Assembly: GCA_038046785.1 (NCBI GenBank)
Contig: JBBSVM010000004.1
Coordinates: forward strand, 1-64,000
Direction of reading: 5' to 3'
Length of the DNA: 64,000 nucleotides
Source: JAHFTW01 sp038046785
Lineage (GTDB): Archaea; Thermoplasmatota; E2; JACPAO01; JAHFTW01
This document shows positions 50,540-57,998 of this stretch, in pieces. Every line of letters begins with the position of its first letter. Position 1 is the stretch's first letter. Both the position numbers and the translations under genes were made by a program. A model generated the notes under the pieces. That model did no database searches, was not told where the DNA came from, and worked only from the letters and a program-made list of their open reading frames with translations.

Positions 50540-52645
50540 ATGGCCCAGATTACTGTGCAGGACGCGCAGCTGGTCGCCAAGTGGGACTCGTTCCTGCAGG
50601 ACTACGTCAAGGCGGCCATCCAGAAGGCGGCGCTCGACTACCCGGAGAGCCGCTCCGTCGTCGTCCCGTTCAACGACATCCAGCTGCGCGACCCCGACCT
50701 CGCCAACTACCTCCTGCACAAGCCGGCGCAGGCCATCCGTGTTGGCGCCCAGGCGATGGCGCAGATCGACGTCACCGTCGAACCGCGCCCGAAACTCCAT
50801 CTCCGCATCACCGGCCTGCCCGAGTCGCAGCGCCACCTGCCGCGCGCCCTGCGCAGCGAGCACCTCGGCAAGCTCCTCGCCATCGACGGCCTCGTCAAGA
50901 AGGTCACCGAGGTGCGCCCGACGGTCCTGGAAGCGGTCTTCGAGTGTAAGGTCTGCACCACCCGCGTCCACCTCGTCCAGGAAGAGGAGTTCCTGCAGGA
51001 ACCGGTCCTGTGCGAGACCTGCGACGCCCAGCGCCCGTGGCGATTCCTCGAGGAGGAGTCGCGCTACATCGACCACCAGAAAGTGGAGATTCAGGAAGCC
51101 CCGGAGGGACTGCGCGGCGGCTCGCAACCGGAGCGGCTTACCGTCCACATGCAGGACGACCTCGTGCACAAGGTGGCGCCGGGCGACCGCGTCCGGCTCA
51201 ACGGCATCTTGATGACGCAGCCGCGCCGCAGTGGCAACAACAAGCGGGTCGAGTTCAACAAAATCCTCCAGACCGTCAGCGTCGAATTGCAGCAGCAGGA
51301 GTTCCAGGAGATCGAACTCACCGCGGAGGATGAGGACAAGATTCTCACCCTGGCCGAGGACCCGCGTATCTACGACCGGCTGCGCGCCAGTTTCGCCCCC
51401 ACCATCCACGGCATGGAGACGCAGAAGGACGCGCTCATCATGAGCCTGTTCGGCGGCGTCGAGAAGACCTACAAGGATGGCAGCCGCAGCCGTGGCGACA
51501 TCCACGTCCTTCTGGTCGGCGACCCCGGTGTCGCCAAATCGCAACTTCTCCGCTACCTCAGCAAGCTCGCCCCGCGCGCTATCTTCACCAGCGGCAAAGG
51601 GGCGAGCGCCGCCGGCCTCACCGCCGCCGCCGTGAAGGATGAGTTCGGCGAGGGACAGTGGACGCTCGAGGCCGGCGCCCTCGTGCTGGCCGACATGGGC
51701 ATCGCCTGCATCGACGAGATGGACAAGATGGAGAAGAACGACCAGTCCAGCATGCACCAGGCGATGGAGCAGCAGGAGATCAGCATCGCCAAGGCGGGCA
51801 TCTCGGCCACCCTCAAGTCGCGCTGCGCCGTCATCGGCGCCGCCAACCCGAAGATGGGCCGCTTCGACGAGTTCACGCCCATCCACGAGCAGATCAACAT
51901 GCCCCCGGCGCTGCTCAGCCGTTTCGACCTCATTTTCAGCATCACGGACAAGCCGAACCGGGACAAGGACAACCTCCTCGCCACCCACATCCTCGGCACA
52001 CACCAAGCGGGCGAGGTGCGCGAGCACCGCCGCAGCCACCCGACGGGAGCCTACACGTTGGAGGACGAGGAGGCAATGTCGCAGCGCATCAAACCGGAAC
52101 TAGACGCGGAGTTCCTGCGCAAGTATGTCGCCTACGCTAAGATTCACATTCGCCCCGTTCTCAACGATGAGGCGATGAAGCGCATCCAGTCCTACTACGT
52201 TGACCTGCGCGCCAGCGCCGGGGACTCCATCCCGCTCACGCCCCGTCAGCTGGAAGCGTTTGTGCGTCTCGCGGAGGCCTCGGCACGCATTCGGATGAGC
52301 CAAGAGGTGACCCTGGCGGACGCTGAGCGCGGCATCCGGCTCATCGAGAGCTACCTGCGCAGCGTCGGTGTGGACCGCGAGACCGGCAAGTTCGACATCG
52401 ACGTCATCGCGACTGGTGTGAGCCACAGCCAGCAGGATCGCATGCGCACCGTCCTCGAGTTGGTGCGCACCCTTGCCAAGGAGAACGCGGAGCGCGGCTA
52501 CGCGAAGGAAGAGGACATCCTGCGTGAGGCGGCGCGCCAAGGCATCCAGGCCGACGCGACGAAGAAGGCGCTCGAGACGCTGTCGCGCAACTACTCCGTC
52601 TACGCCAAGGGCGGTACGGGCACCTTCGCGCCGATGAATCCGTAG
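50540..52645 (+). CDS. mcm: Replicative helicase MCM
   Basis: 701 residues from ATG 50540; in-frame GTG 50483 adds 19 residues and fits the TATA box better. It unwinds DNA at replication forks as a hexamer. The N-terminal domain has a zinc site (CKVC..CETC). The AAA+ core has GDPGVAKSQLL (Walker A), ACIDEMDKM (Walker B), AANPKMGRFD (sensor 1) and LLSRFDLIF (arginine finger), followed by the C-terminal winged helix. No intein. Confidence 0.97.
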   Translation: MAQITVQDAQLVAKWDSFLQDYVKAAIQKAALDYPESRSVVVPFNDIQLRDPDLANYLLHKPAQAIRVGAQAMAQIDVTVEPRPKLHLRITGLPESQRHLPRALRSEHLGKLLAIDGLVKKVTEVRPTVLEAVFECKVCTTRVHLVQEEEFLQEPVLCETCDAQRPWRFLEEESRYIDHQKVEIQEAPEGLRGGSQPERLTVHMQDDLVHKVAPGDRVRLNGILMTQPRRSGNNKRVEFNKILQTVSVELQQQEFQEIELTAEDEDKILTLAEDPRIYDRLRASFAPTIHGMETQKDALIMSLFGGVEKTYKDGSRSRGDIHVLLVGDPGVAKSQLLRYLSKLAPRAIFTSGKGASAAGLTAAAVKDEFGEGQWTLEAGALVLADMGIACIDEMDKMEKNDQSSMHQAMEQQEISIAKAGISATLKSRCAVIGAANPKMGRFDEFTPIHEQINMPPALLSRFDLIFSITDKPNRDKDNLLATHILGTHQAGEVREHRRSHPTGAYTLEDEEAMSQRIKPELDAEFLRKYVAYAKIHIRPVLNDEAMKRIQSYYVDLRASAGDSIPLTPRQLEAFVRLAEASARIRMSQEVTLADAERGIRLIESYLRSVGVDRETGKFDIDVIATGVSHSQQDRMRTVLELVRTLAKENAERGYAKEEDILREAARQGIQADATKKALETLSRNYSVYAKGGTGTFAPMNP

Positions 52646-52665
52646 CGCACACCCCCGCCGACCGG

Positions 52666-52675
52666 GCTATGTAGG
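52666..52675 (+). promoter_or_regulatory. TATA-like GGCTATGTAG
   Basis: It lies 21-30 bases before GTG 52696 (DUF424), in the short gap after mcm. Confidence 0.45.
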
Positions 52676-52695
52676 AGAAGCAAGTCGGCGACCCC

Positions 52696-52995
52696 GTGTT
52701 CGCCGCCAAGAACTACCAGCAGGGGCTCCAGCGCCTCCTGGCGGCGTGCGACGAAGAGCTACTCGGGACGCGCCACGAAGAGGGCAAACTGCGCCTTGAC
52801 GTGGCGACCGGATTCTATGACGGTGTGCGCGTGGACGAAGCGACGCTCGCCCTTTATCTGGGCTCTTGCACGGTGGCCAATCTGGTCGGACCGCGTGCCG
52901 TGAAAGTGGCCATCGATTCGGGCTTCGTGGAGCCCGCCAATGTTCTTGTCATCGGCGGCGTGCCGCACGCCCAAATTCTTGTCATGGAGCCGTAA
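52696..52995 (+). CDS. DUF424 family protein
   Basis: 99 residues from GTG 52696. GKLRLDVATGFYDG.RVDE and GFVEPANVLVIGGVPHAQ match the small archaeal DUF424 family, often found with translation genes. A role in translation is only inferred. It ends one base before the nmd3 start. Confidence 0.8.
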   Translation: MFAAKNYQQGLQRLLAACDEELLGTRHEEGKLRLDVATGFYDGVRVDEATLALYLGSCTVANLVGPRAVKVAIDSGFVEPANVLVIGGVPHAQILVMEP

Positions 52996-52996
52996 C

Positions 52997-54067
52997 ATGC
53001 TCTGCGTCGATTGCGGCAACGAGGTGCCCCGGCTGATTGGCGGCTCCTGCCCGTCCTGTTTTGCGGCCAAGACGCCGCTCCTGACGGCACCGCAGTTCCT
53101 CGATGTCGAACTGTGCGCGCACTGCGATGCCCGCCACATCGGCAACACCTGGCATGACCCCGACGAGGGGGTGCCGCTGGAGTGGATCCGCGAGGAAGCC
53201 ACCCGCACGGCGGTGCGCGCCCACGAACGGGTCCGTCACCCGGTCATCGAGCTCTCCGGCGAGGCGCAGGACGCCAAGCATGTCCAGTACACCGTTCGCA
53301 TGACGGGCGACGTCGAGGGAGTGGAGGTGCAGGCGGAGGCGCGCATCGTGACGCGCACGCGCCGCAGCGTCTGCGACCGCTGCAGCAAGATGTTCGGCGG
53401 CTACTACGCGGCCATCATTCAGTTGCGTGGCACCGACCGCGACGTACGCCCGGAGGAGACCAAGCGGGCGCACAAATTGGTCGGCGACGAGATGGACCGC
53501 ATGCGGGCGGGCGGCCACCGCGAGGCGTTTCTCACCAAGTCGGGCGCCGTGCCGGGCGGCTTCGACTACTACATCGGCGACATCGAGGCGGGCCGCATCA
53601 TCGCGAAGGAGGTGGCGCGCAAGCTCGGCGCCACGGTGCAGGAAACCGCCAAGCTTTCCGGACGCAAGGAGGGCACCGACATCTACCGCGTCACCTTCCT
53701 CGTCCGCATCAATCTCTACACGGAGGGCGACTTCGCGGCGTTCGGGGAGCGCCTCGTCCAGGTCCTCAGCATCACGCGCGGCCGCGGCGTCATCGTCGAC
53801 CTGCACACCCACAAACGGGACCGCGCCCAGGAGGAGGACCTGGAGCGGCTGGGCGGGCCCGAGATTCTCAAGGAAGCCGTCTTGGTGCACCAGGACAAGA
53901 GCAACCTGCAGGTTCTCGACCCGGTGACGCTGCAGACCGTCGACCTGCCCCGCCCCGAGGGGTACGAAGTGGACGCGGGTGCCGCAGCCCTTTGGGTGGT
54001 CCGGCACGACGACCGGCTCTGGCTTCCTGCCACGCTGCCTCCCCATCTGCGCGCAACCCTGAAATAG
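52997..54067 (+). CDS. nmd3: NMD3-family 60S-export/ribosome protein
   Basis: 356 residues from ATG 52997. The N-terminal Cys-rich zinc domain (C3, C6, C18, C21, then CAHC and CDRC) and the RGTDRDVRPEE and GFDYYIGD..AGRII blocks are the NMD3 signature. The archaeal form lacks the nuclear export tail and probably acts in large-subunit maturation. The C-terminal beta domain is complete. It follows DUF424 directly. Confidence 0.92.
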   Translation: MLCVDCGNEVPRLIGGSCPSCFAAKTPLLTAPQFLDVELCAHCDARHIGNTWHDPDEGVPLEWIREEATRTAVRAHERVRHPVIELSGEAQDAKHVQYTVRMTGDVEGVEVQAEARIVTRTRRSVCDRCSKMFGGYYAAIIQLRGTDRDVRPEETKRAHKLVGDEMDRMRAGGHREAFLTKSGAVPGGFDYYIGDIEAGRIIAKEVARKLGATVQETAKLSGRKEGTDIYRVTFLVRINLYTEGDFAAFGERLVQVLSITRGRGVIVDLHTHKRDRAQEEDLERLGGPEILKEAVLVHQDKSNLQVLDPVTLQTVDLPRPEGYEVDAGAAALWVVRHDDRLWLPATLPPHLRATLK

Positions 54068-54105
54068 GGGCGACGACAAAGCACGCAGCGCGGAGCCTTT
54101 GTTTC

Positions 54106-54495
54106 TTGTCGCAGCGCATCTTGACCCTGGAAGACTTGGCGATGGCTGTCTCGAACCGCATCGGTGTCGAGGAAGAGGACGCCATGCGCGATGCGAACTT
54201 CGTCATGGACATCTTCGGCTTCGACGATCGCGTCATCGACAACGTCCTTGAGCCCGAGGACCGCCAGCTCTTCTACATCCTGGAAGAAGAAGGCATGCTG
54301 ACGACGGAGCGCGAGGAGACGACGCTCTACGACGGCCGCGAATGGCGCACCCACTACTGGCTCTTCAAGCGCAGCTCGGTTTTCCTGATGTCCGAGGAGG
54401 AGCGCGAGGTGCGCCGCCGCAAGAAGGCGCAGCCGACCGAGGCCACCGTGTATGGCCAAGTCACCGACGAGATGTGGGGCAGCCGGCAAATCTGA
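54106..54495 (+). CDS. Small conserved-looking protein, unknown
   Basis: 129 residues from TTG 54106; TTG 54121 and ATG 54142 are alternatives. A GAAATAGG box at 54061-54068 fits a start near 54106. LTLEDLAMAV and the acidic FGFDDRVIDNVLEPEDRQLFYILEEEGMLTTEREE block look conserved, followed by WRTHYW and a basic tail. It may be a DNA-binding or regulatory protein of a Thermoplasmatota family; no name is certain. Confidence 0.6.
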   Translation: MSQRILTLEDLAMAVSNRIGVEEEDAMRDANFVMDIFGFDDRVIDNVLEPEDRQLFYILEEEGMLTTEREETTLYDGREWRTHYWLFKRSSVFLMSEEEREVRRRKKAQPTEATVYGQVTDEMWGSRQI

Positions 54496-54577
54496 GCTGG
54501 CGCACCGGTCCCGGGCCTCCTTGTGGTTTCACCTACCTCTTGGAAGGTGTTCTGGACCCCGCGCGGTTGAAGCCTCC

Positions 54578-54862
54578 ATGGCCTCCGCGATGGCACGCCT
54601 TCGCACCTGCGGCATCCTCGACATCGAGCAGGGCACCCTCCAGATCAGCGACCGCTTCCTCGCCCATCTGAGCCTATTCCGGCACGGCGGTCGCGTCCCG
54701 AGCTGGGACCTTCTCGCCATCCTGGAGCTGGCGCTCGGGACCTGGGACGACTACGCTGGCGACGCCCGCGAATCAGCCCGAGCCCTGGTGAAATTCCTTC
54801 CCGCCGGCTCCATCCACGCGACGCCGGCGTTTCCTGTCCTCGACGCCTACATTGCGGCGTAG
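54578..54862 (+). CDS. Possible small protein, unknown
   Basis: 94 residues from ATG 54578. Mixed alpha/beta composition with GILDIEQGTLQISDRFLAHLSLF. No family and no clear promoter. It is kept because codon use and residue composition look protein-like and the space is otherwise empty. Confidence 0.35.
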   Translation: MASAMARLRTCGILDIEQGTLQISDRFLAHLSLFRHGGRVPSWDLLAILELALGTWDDYAGDARESARALVKFLPAGSIHATPAFPVLDAYIAA

Positions 54863-54881
54863 AACCAACGACCCGTTCGAG

Positions 54882-54954
54882 CGCCGTCTGTCGGATTTGA
54901 ACCGACGACCATCGGATTAACAGTCCGAAGCTCCACCAGCTAAGCTAAGACGGC
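54882..54954 (-). tRNA. tRNA-Asn (GTT anticodon)
   Basis: 73 nt. The acceptor GCCGTCT pairs with AGACGGC. The anticodon loop is CTGTTAA between TCGGA and TCCGA, giving GTT. The T arm has GTCGG/CCGAC with loop TTCAAAT. The discriminator is G, as usual for Asn. No intron and no encoded CCA. Confidence 0.95.
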
Positions 54955-55073
54955 ATGCAGTCCCCCAAAAGAGGGCCTACGGGCGCGCCGACTTAGGACT
55001 CTCGGATAAACCCTGCCATGCGCCACCAAAGGTTTTCCCGCCGGTGGGCCTCTTGCAATTGTGGCCGCACCAC

Positions 55074-55081
55074 GCTTAGGC
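55074..55081 (+). promoter_or_regulatory. TATA-like box for tRNA-Leu
   Basis: GCTTAGGC, 20-27 bases before the tRNA-Leu 5' end. Confidence 0.4.
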
Positions 55082-55100
55082 TGAATCCTCGCACCCATTC

Positions 55101-55182
55101 GCGGGAGTAGCCAAGCGGCCAACGGCCCCCGACTTAAGATCGGGTCCTTTGTGGTTCGACGGTTCGAATCCGTCCTCCCGCA
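55101..55182 (+). tRNA. tRNA-Leu (TAA anticodon)
   Basis: 82 nt with a long variable arm, as in class II tRNAs. The acceptor GCGGGAG pairs with CTCCCGC, the anticodon loop is CTTAAGA between CCCGA and TCGGG, and the T loop is TTCGAAT. The discriminator is A. No intron. Confidence 0.95.
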
Positions 55183-55221
55183 CTCGCTTCGTTCAATGTT
55201 TGAGATTGAAAGGAAAGTTTC

Positions 55222-55261
55222 CCCGGCACGGACGGGGTGGTGGTTGGTTTTTCGTGCCGGG
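55222..55261. repeat. Hairpin downstream of tRNA-Leu
   Basis: CCCGGCACG pairs with CGTGCCGGG around a T-rich loop. It could be a terminator for the tRNA. Apart from the small zinc protein, 55183-55538 holds no other gene. Confidence 0.5.
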
Positions 55262-55275
55262 TTCAATCGTGAAGG

Positions 55276-55300
55276 AAAAGGCCTCGGCGTGGCCGAGGGG
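55276..55300 (-). terminator. Hairpin plus T-rich tail after the small zinc protein
   Basis: On the minus strand CCTCGGC pairs with GCCGAGG around CAC, followed by CCTTTTCCTT, about 10 bases after the stop codon of the 36-residue protein. Confidence 0.5.
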
Positions 55301-55308
55301 TTGGGCGT

Positions 55309-55419
55309 TTAGCCCATCCAGGCGCGGCACTGGGCGCATTGAGCGTCCCAGCCGCATGCGGGGCACCAGTTGGTGGCCCAACTTGGGGCCTTGAAGGCCA
55401 CCAGGTCGTCATGTGTCAT
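55309..55419 (-). CDS. 36-residue zinc-ribbon microprotein
   Basis: 36 residues from ATG 55419. It has CPAC (19-22) and CAQC (28-31) with Trp at 14, 18, 24 and 34: a minimal four-Cys zinc knuckle. It lies downstream of the S27ae gene on the same strand and is followed by a terminator-like hairpin. A CTATAG box at about 55477-55482 (minus) may be a promoter with a 30-base leader. No family name. The Cys spacing and Trp pattern argue against chance. Confidence 0.55.
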   Translation of the reverse strand: MTHDDLVAFKAPSWATNWCPACGWDAQCAQCRAWMG

Positions 55420-55538
55420 GTCAGAGGGTCATGACACGGCCGAAAGGAGATAGCCATCGCCCCGAACAAAGCGAAACTATAGAGAACAGAAGGGAGGGAA
55501 AGGGTGGAGGGAGGGGGAAAGAAAATGTCGTGCGAGGA

Positions 55539-55694
55539 CTACGCCTTGCGCTCGGTGAAGCCGCACTTGCCGCAGTGGCTGCGGTCCTCATGGTTGGCGA
55601 GGAAGACGCCGGGGCCGCACTTGGGGCACGCCTTGTGGGTGCGCACCAGCTTGTCGCCCTTCACCTGGAAGAGCTTGGAGGGGGAGCCGGCCAT
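55539..55694 (-). CDS. rps27ae: Ribosomal protein S27ae (eS31)
   Basis: 51 residues from ATG 55694. Zinc ribbon CPKC (23-26) and CGKC (41-44), with the basic N-terminus LFQVKGDKLVRTHK, as in archaeal S27ae without ubiquitin. It lies two bases after the S24e stop. Confidence 0.95.
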   Translation of the reverse strand: MAGSPSKLFQVKGDKLVRTHKACPKCGPGVFLANHEDRSHCGKCGFTERKA

Positions 55695-55696
55695 CG

Positions 55697-56050
55697 TTAG
55701 GCCCCCTTCTTGGCGGGCTTGGCCTTGTCGCCTTCAGCGGCGGGCTTCGCTTCCTTCTTCGGCTTCTCGATGTAGAGGGCGTTGCGCTTGAGCATGTGGA
55801 CGCGCTCCGTGGCGCGGGCGGCGTCGGCCGACTTGTAGGCGCGGGCGGTGCCGGTGGTGGCGCCGATGCCGTACTCGGTCTTCATCGAGTCGATGACGAC
55901 GTTCTCGGTTTTGGTGCCGATCTCGCTGGCGACGAGCTGGCGCACCTGGGTGCGGCTCGGGGTGGTGGCGCCCGGGTGGGCGAGGCTGAAGACGATCTCC
56001 TGGCGGGCCAGGAGAGCGTTCTCCTTCTTGCTCTCAATCTTGATGGTCAT
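55697..56050 (-). CDS. rps24e: Ribosomal protein S24e (eS24)
   Basis: 117 residues from ATG 56050, with GGTG nine bases before it. MTIKIESKKENALLARQEIVFSL and GFGxTTG-like YGIGATTGTARAYKS are conserved. The C-terminus has a Lys/Ala-rich extension. A CTTATATC box lies near 56127-56134, giving a leader of about 50 bases, or it is transcribed from the upstream genes. Confidence 0.94.
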   Translation of the reverse strand: MTIKIESKKENALLARQEIVFSLAHPGATTPSRTQVRQLVASEIGTKTENVVIDSMKTEYGIGATTGTARAYKSADAARATERVHMLKRNALYIEKPKKEAKPAAEGDKAKPAKKGA

Positions 56051-56151
56051 GGTGTTCACCTTCGGCAACCCGCGCGGGCGGGGAGCTTCATGGCCGGCTT
56101 GCGCCGACAGATGCGCGACTCCGCCCGAGATATAAGCGGTTCGCGCCACCG

Positions 56152-56673
56152 TCAGGGCGTCATGCGCTCAACAAAAGACCGGACACGCGACTTCATCGCG
56201 GCGTCCACCGACGCCACGACGACGCCCTTTCCGGGCATGCCGTACAGCACGACGGCGCCGAGCGGCGCGAGGGCGAAGCAGGGAATCCCGAACAGGTCCT
56301 CTTCGCCTTCGACAATGATGCCGACGGGAGCCTGGCCCTCCGCGAGGGCGAGAGCAACCGCCTCCCACGCCTTGCGTGTGAGGGTGCCCGCCGGGTTGCG
56401 CACGCGCAGGGCAAACGTGCCCCACGTCCCCAATTCCGCCTCGTAGATCGGGTCGGGCTCGCCGCGCTGCGTCAGGAAATCGCAGACGAAGAGGCGCGGA
56501 ACGATGCCGAGCCGTTTGAGGGTCAAGCTCACGACGTCGCCGACGGCGATGATTGGTGTTCGGCCCGCAAGTGCTGCGGGCAGGTCGGCGGTCTGGACGA
56601 TGGGGCCGAACGGCGCCGCCAGCTCGCGCCGCAGCGCGTCAGGAAGCCGCAGGTCGCCCGCGGGCAGTTTCAT
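56152..56673 (-). CDS. GTP-dependent dephospho-CoA kinase (DUF359)
   Basis: 173 residues. It phosphorylates dephospho-CoA with GTP in the last step of archaeal CoA synthesis. VGDVVSLTL, VCDFLTQRG, VRNPAGTL and VEGEEDLFGIPCFALAPLGAVVLYGMPG match DUF359. Its usual archaeal neighbours are Spt4 and S24e, as here, with ChaB added between. Confidence 0.92.
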   Translation of the reverse strand: MKLPAGDLRLPDALRRELAAPFGPIVQTADLPAALAGRTPIIAVGDVVSLTLKRLGIVPRLFVCDFLTQRGEPDPIYEAELGTWGTFALRVRNPAGTLTRKAWEAVALALAEGQAPVGIIVEGEEDLFGIPCFALAPLGAVVLYGMPGKGVVVASVDAAMKSRVRSFVERMTP

Positions 56674-56679
56674 GGCGAC

Positions 56680-56862
56680 TCAGGCTTCCTTGGGCACCAG
56701 GTCTGGCCACTTGGCGCCAATGGCGCGCCACGCCGCCTTCTCGGCGTGCCCCTCGGAGCAGCGCCAGCCGAAGTCGGCATTGTAGGTGGAAAGGAAGACC
56801 GCCTGAGCCTCCGGTGGCATCGCCTTCGCGGCCTTGGGGAGCGTGTCCATCTTGAGCGTCAT
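56680..56862 (-). CDS. ChaB-like small protein
   Basis: 60 residues from ATG 56862; ATG 56850 (MDTLPK) fits the CCTATGTC box at 56877-56884 better. DTLPKAAKAMPPEAQAVFLSTYN and EKAAWRAIGAKW match the ChaB fold, a small helical protein once linked to cation transport but found widely, including in viruses. The function is unknown. It is inserted within a conserved RNA polymerase/ribosome cluster. Confidence 0.75.
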   Translation of the reverse strand: MTLKMDTLPKAAKAMPPEAQAVFLSTYNADFGWRCSEGHAEKAAWRAIGAKWPDLVPKEA

Positions 56863-56907
56863 TGCGTCACGGACTGAGACATAGGATTTGGCCGTTGCTG
56901 GAGTGAG

Positions 56908-57046
56908 GGGTGGCCGGAGGCCACCCGTCCCAGGCCTGATGAGCCGTCGCCACGAGGCGACGGCTCGCATCCGTCCGCCGAGGGGTCTGGGGCCCGGAGG
57001 GCCCCAGCAGTGTGCCCACGGCGGAACGCGGCTCGCGCAGCGAGCC
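56908..57046. ncRNA. Array of four strong hairpins between spt4 and chaB
   Basis: Perfect stems: 56908-56915/56919-56926 (8 bp, GGA loop), 56941-56951/56956-56966 (11 bp, ACGA loop), 56987-56995/56999-57007 (9 bp, GGA loop, itself enclosed by TCCGCCG/CGGCGGA at 56974-56980 and 57019-57025) and 57030-57036/57040-57046 (7 bp). No coding sequence is seen. It could be a structured RNA, a processing region or a terminator array. The strand is unknown, minus if it is part of the operon. Confidence 0.45.
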
Positions 57047-57056
57047 CGTTGCGCTG

Positions 57057-57239
57057 TTAGCGGACTTTGAGCGCGTAGGTGCCCGGTTTCTGGATGTTCA
57101 TCGCCTGGGCGAGCTCGCTCTTGGCGGGGTCGAGGACGGTGAGCATGCCGCTCCAGTTCTTGCTGGTGGCCTGGCCGCAGTTCGGGCAGGCAGTGTCGTC
57201 GCTCAGCAGGTGGCACGCTTTGCACGCTTTGGAGGACAT
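57057..57239 (-). CDS. spt4: Transcription elongation factor Spt4 (RpoE2)
   Basis: 60 residues. Zinc ribbon CKAC..CPNC at the N-terminus and the SKNWSGMLTVLDPAKSELAQAMNI block that binds Spt5. Normal size. It starts two bases after the rpoE1 stop. Confidence 0.95.
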   Translation of the reverse strand: MSSKACKACHLLSDDTACPNCGQATSKNWSGMLTVLDPAKSELAQAMNIQKPGTYALKVR

Positions 57240-57241
57240 GG

Positions 57242-57889
57242 TTACGCAGCTCCGGCGGCCTTCTCAGCCTTCTTCGCCTGGCGCTTGGTGACCGGTTTGT
57301 CGCCCATCGGTTCGTCGCCGCCAGCGGCACCGCCTTCCTTCGTCTTGCGGCGGTCCTCGTCGATCCACTCGAACTTGCCGAGGCCGGGCTGGCGCATGGT
57401 GAGGCCGATCTTGGACTCGCGCGGGGAAAGTTCGTTGAGGCTCGCGGTGACGATGCGGGCGCGGACGTTCTCGCCGACCTCGAGGGTGCGGCCGGATTCC
57501 TTGCCCACGAGGCGCTCGTTGCCGACGTCGGCAGTCATGAAGTCGTTCATGACCTGGCTCATGTGGACCAGGGCGTCGAGCGGACCGATGTGGATGAAAG
57601 AGCCGAATTCGACAACCTCCGCGACGATGCCGTCGACGATTTCCTGGTTGTCGGGCTTGAAGACGAGGGCGTCGAAGCTGACCTTCTGGTAGATGGCGCC
57701 GTCGCCGTGGATGACCTGTCCCTCGCCGGAGGGCTGCACGTTGGTGGTGATGACCGTGATGCCGGCGCTCTTGTTGAGGCGCCCCTCGAACGACTGCTGC
57801 ACGAGCTTGGAAAGGGTGCCTTCCAGGTCCTCGGTCATGCGTTCGGGCGGGATGCGAACGGTGTCGCTCATCGGGATGATGCGGTACAT
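57242..57889 (-). CDS. rpoE1: RNA polymerase subunit E' (Rpb7-like)
   Basis: 215 residues. The N-terminal RNP-like domain (MYRIIPMSDTVRIPPE) and C-terminal S1 domain (GIVAEVVEFGSFIHIGPLDALVH) form the polymerase stalk with RpoF. The C-terminal 30 residues are a Lys/Gly/Ala extension. A CTTTTAAGCC box at 57955-57963 gives a leader of about 40 bases. Confidence 0.95.
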   Translation of the reverse strand: MYRIIPMSDTVRIPPERMTEDLEGTLSKLVQQSFEGRLNKSAGITVITTNVQPSGEGQVIHGDGAIYQKVSFDALVFKPDNQEIVDGIVAEVVEFGSFIHIGPLDALVHMSQVMNDFMTADVGNERLVGKESGRTLEVGENVRARIVTASLNELSPRESKIGLTMRQPGLGKFEWIDEDRRKTKEGGAAGGDEPMGDKPVTKRQAKKAEKAAGAA

Positions 57890-57954
57890 GTGGGGTCCCT
57901 CAAGTGGCGCACGCTAGGGACAGGCGTGCTGCAGTCTTTGCCCACGGGAGGGGG

Positions 57955-57963
57955 CTTTTAAGC
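57955..57963 (-). promoter_or_regulatory. TATA-like box for the rpoE1 operon
   Basis: GGCTTAAAAG on the minus strand, about 66-74 bases before the rpoE1 ATG. Confidence 0.45.
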
Positions 57964-57998
57964 CGTTCCCTCGGGCCCGCGGCATCCGGGATGTGTGC

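Noticed and set aside
56908..57046. C/D box guide RNA
   Set aside because: One TGATGA occurs near 56936 but no matching D box or C'/D' pair with guide spacing was found.
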